Positions 61,859 through 64,000 of a DNA stretch of 64,000 bases are shown here, piece after piece. Numbering within the stretch: the stretch's first letter is position 1; each line of letters begins with the position of its first letter. The position numbers and the translations under genes were made by a program. Source of the DNA: Mucilaginibacter sp. (GTDB lineage Bacteria; Bacteroidota; Bacteroidia; Sphingobacteriales; Sphingobacteriaceae); contig JAUCSE010000092.1 of the NCBI GenBank assembly GCA_030445275.1, positions 62,001 through 126,000 of the forward strand. The letters run 5' to 3'. The notes beneath the pieces were generated by a model, which did not search any database, was not told where the DNA came from, and saw only the letters and a list, made by a program, of their open reading frames with translations.

Positions 61859-64000
61859 ATGAAGCAGTTTTTACTGGCTTTAGGGCTATGCCTTTGCCTT
61901 ATAAAAAGCGTTTGTGCCCAAAAATCATCAGGAGATAATGGTGGAATTATTGATGGAATTATTCATGATGAACAGCATAATCCTATTCAGGGGGCAACGG
62001 TTATACTGAAAAAACAGGATGATAGTTCGCTGATTGTTAAAGAGATAAGCAAAGCAAATGGAACTTTTCAATTTTCAAATGTGCTACCGGGTATCTATAC
62101 TATAAGCATAACGCATGTAGGGTATTCGCCTTATATAATAAAGCAGGTTATTATGGAAACCAGGAACTTGCATTTATCGGATATTAAACTCCTGCTCAAT
62201 ACGGGCGAATTAAAGGAAGTTATTGTCACATCACCTCCAAAAAGCTTTATTGAACAAAAGCCCGATAGGATGATTGTAAACGTGGGTGCCCTGATGAGTA
62301 ATACCGGCACCAATGCTATTGATGTATTGAACAATTCGCCCGCGGTGCAGGTTAGTGATGATGGGATCAGCCTGCGCGGCAAAGAAGGCGTAACCATTTA
62401 TATTGACGACCGACCAAGCAATCTGACGGGTGCAGATCTGATCAATTACTTAAAAACACTACCATCAGGCACACTTGATAAAATAGAGATCATGACCAAT
62501 CCGCCTGCCCGGTATAATGCCGAGGGTACAGCAGGCATCATCAATATTAAAACCAAAAAAAGTAAAGCAAGGGGCTTTAACGCAGGTATCAGCTTAACCT
62601 ATCAGCAAGGTGTTTATTCCAAAAACAACTCCAACATCAACTTTAATTACCGGATAAATAAGATCAACTTTTTCGGCAATTTGGGTTATTCCTCCTTTAA
62701 TAATTTTTATAATGTTAAGCGCAGCCGGAATTTTAACTACCCTACTGATTCTGCAAGCCTGCTGCTCTATCAACTCAATACCGAGAAAAGTAACACCAAA
62801 AGTTATAACTATAAATTAGGCCTTGATTATGATGTAAATGCTCATACCAGTATTGGCATATTGGTCAATGGAATAATAAACCCCTATACCGAGCACGGTA
62901 ACTACTCAGTCACGTTTAACAGATCAAATCGGGTTGATTCAGTTATTAATACCATCAGTCAGCTTAATTATATTACCAGGAATAACACGGTCAATTTAAA
63001 CTTCCGGCATCAGTTTCATAGGCCCGTTCAGGAAATCAACCTAAATGTTGATTATCTGCATTATTCAACCGATCCACTGCAGACAATCAATAGTTCGACC
63101 TACCTGCCAGATAGATCATTGATCAGTAACTATACCCTTAATACCTATAATCCATTTATAGCCAATATTTTTGGGGCAAAGGCTGATTATGATGATGAAT
63201 TATTTAACGGGATAAAAATGTCAGTAGGTTTGCAAACCACCTATTCCGTAAGGAGCAGCACCGGGAACTACCTGTATACCATGAATAACCTCACCTATGC
63301 TAATGATTCCTTAGATGGCAGCTTCAGGTATAAAGAAAACATTAATGCCGCCTATGCAAGCTTTCAAAAAACGCTCAAAAGGTTTGCTATTCAGGCCGGG
63401 TTAAGGTTTGAAAACACGCATGCCCAAACCAACCAGCAACGTAATGCTGCCACCACCAATACTATTGTTCAGTATAATTACAACAACCTGTTTCCAACGG
63501 CTTACGTCAGTTACAAACTGGACACAGGCGCTGTAAATACTTTAATTCTGTCTGTGGGACGCAGGATCTCCAGGCCTGATTATAGCGACTTGAATTCCTT
63601 TGTTTTTACGTTTGATAAGTATTCGTCCAATAAAGGCAATCCTGGTTTATTACCCGCGTTTTCAAATGAGTTAGATCTGTCATACAATCACAAGGATAAA
63701 ATAATAGCCGGCATAACCTACAGTAAAACATATCATGACATTACCCAGTATTATCAATTAAATGGTTATGCCACGGCATTTACCCCGGTAAATATTGAAA
63801 AGGCAATTGCCTATGGCCTATATTTGAATTTATCATTACCGGTAAACTCCTGGTGGAGCGCCAATGTATACACTGATCTGAACCAGAATCGCTACGAGGG
63901 CCAGATCTTAAACGCGGAATATTTGAACAACAAGGTCACTACATTTACCATCAACGGCAGCAACCAGTTTAAATTTAAAAACGGATGGGGCTTTGAAATT
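61859..64000 (+). CDS. TonB-receptor-like outer-membrane beta-barrel protein, 5' part
   Basis: ATG 61859 opens a frame that has no stop to the end of the window (at least 714 codons). It has a signal peptide (to about residue 20, VCAQ), a carboxypeptidase-regulatory-like domain (about 30-110: IIDGIIHDEQHNPIQGATVIL), a plug domain (GTNAIDVLNNSPAVQVSDDGISLRGKEGVTIYIDDRPS, with the EIMTNPPARYNAEGTAGIINI segment) and a barrel. This is the outer-membrane beta-barrel_3 type common in Bacteroidota, akin to TonB-dependent receptors. It starts 57 bases after the M56-amidase gene on the same strand, so it may be its target or partner. Confidence 0.88.
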   Translation, partial: MKQFLLALGLCLCLIKSVCAQKSSGDNGGIIDGIIHDEQHNPIQGATVILKKQDDSSLIVKEISKANGTFQFSNVLPGIYTISITHVGYSPYIIKQVIMETRNLHLSDIKLLLNTGELKEVIVTSPPKSFIEQKPDRMIVNVGALMSNTGTNAIDVLNNSPAVQVSDDGISLRGKEGVTIYIDDRPSNLTGADLINYLKTLPSGTLDKIEIMTNPPARYNAEGTAGIINIKTKKSKARGFNAGISLTYQQGVYSKNNSNINFNYRINKINFFGNLGYSSFNNFYNVKRSRNFNYPTDSASLLLYQLNTEKSNTKSYNYKLGLDYDVNAHTSIGILVNGIINPYTEHGNYSVTFNRSNRVDSVINTISQLNYITRNNTVNLNFRHQFHRPVQEINLNVDYLHYSTDPLQTINSSTYLPDRSLISNYTLNTYNPFIANIFGAKADYDDELFNGIKMSVGLQTTYSVRSSTGNYLYTMNNLTYANDSLDGSFRYKENINAAYASFQKTLKRFAIQAGLRFENTHAQTNQQRNAATTNTIVQYNYNNLFPTAYVSYKLDTGAVNTLILSVGRRISRPDYSDLNSFVFTFDKYSSNKGNPGLLPAFSNELDLSYNHKDKIIAGITYSKTYHDITQYYQLNGYATAFTPVNIEKAIAYGLYLNLSLPVNSWWSANVYTDLNQNRYEGQILNAEYLNNKVTTFTINGSNQFKFKNGWGFEI

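Noticed and set aside
62131..62397. An 88-codon minus-strand frame inside the last gene
   Set aside because: It is antisense to the outer-membrane barrel gene, whose signal peptide and domains are unambiguous.
1..64000. tRNA, rRNA, CRISPR, prophage or insertion sequence
   Set aside because: No cloverleaf-like T-loop sequence, regular direct-repeat array, transposase, integrase or phage structural gene was found on either strand.

Overview
The window is a 64 kb chromosomal segment of a Bacteroidota bacterium, most likely a member of the Sphingobacteriaceae close to Mucilaginibacter or Pedobacter (inference from gene content and style; no 16S gene is present to settle it). Supporting signs are promoters of the Bacteroidota type (TTTG, about 20 bases, TAnnTTTG), weak or absent Shine-Dalgarno sites, an OmpA protein with thrombospondin type 3 repeats, a PepSY-like secreted protein, a TonB-receptor-like barrel protein with an N-terminal carboxypeptidase-regulatory domain, secreted glycoside hydrolases, a GPR1/FUN34/YaaH acetate carrier and many palindromic intergenic repeats. 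No tRNA, rRNA, CRISPR array, insertion sequence or prophage was seen.

Layout. 1-8 kb: the end of a short-chain dehydrogenase, a DinB-fold protein, then a TetR regulator directly upstream of a complete tripartite RND efflux operon (lipoprotein adaptor, inner-membrane pump, outer-membrane factor), with matching palindromes before the regulator and before the pump genes. 8-14 kb: secreted carbohydrate enzymes (alginate-lyase-like lipoprotein, GH20 hexosaminidase, GH9 cellulase-family enzyme) with a perfect LacI-type palindrome between the first two. 14.5-28 kb: a mixed region with a cupredoxin lipoprotein, a decayed secreted-protein gene, an epoxide-hydrolase-like enzyme with a LysR regulator, a DHA2 drug exporter, an M1 aminopeptidase, an OsmC protein, an OmpA protein, an acetate transporter and phosphoglycerate mutase. 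28.8-34.3 kb: methionine and homocysteine synthesis (hom-metX, metY, a cystathionine synthase/lyase). 34.3-37 kb: futalosine menaquinone genes mqnE and mqnA with a histidine phosphatase between them. 37-47 kb: a dehydrogenase, a PepSY-like protein, a fused trehalose-6-phosphate synthase/phosphatase facing a GH15 enzyme, 1-Cys peroxiredoxin, cold-shock protein, an MFS transporter and hemF. 47-52 kb: gyrA followed tightly by two secreted TPR proteins. 52-59.8 kb: methyltransferases, a sulfatase and poorly known proteins including a possible SUKH-like protein. 59.9-64 kb: a BlaI-type repressor, an M56 metalloprotease fused to a peptidoglycan amidase, and the start of an outer-membrane barrel protein that runs off the window.

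The two most interesting systems are these. First, the roughly 400-base leader of metY carries, in order, a consensus promoter, an S-box-type SAM riboswitch, a 35-codon open reading frame ending in five cysteines within its last seven codons, and a hairpin starting 6 bases after that stop. This looks like two-input control, sensing S-adenosylmethionine and charged Cys-tRNA. Second, the BlaI/M56 pair has a catalytically complete N-acetylmuramoyl-L-alanine amidase where classical BlaR1 has a beta-lactam sensor, and two tandem 20-base dyad repeats sit over the repressor promoter.
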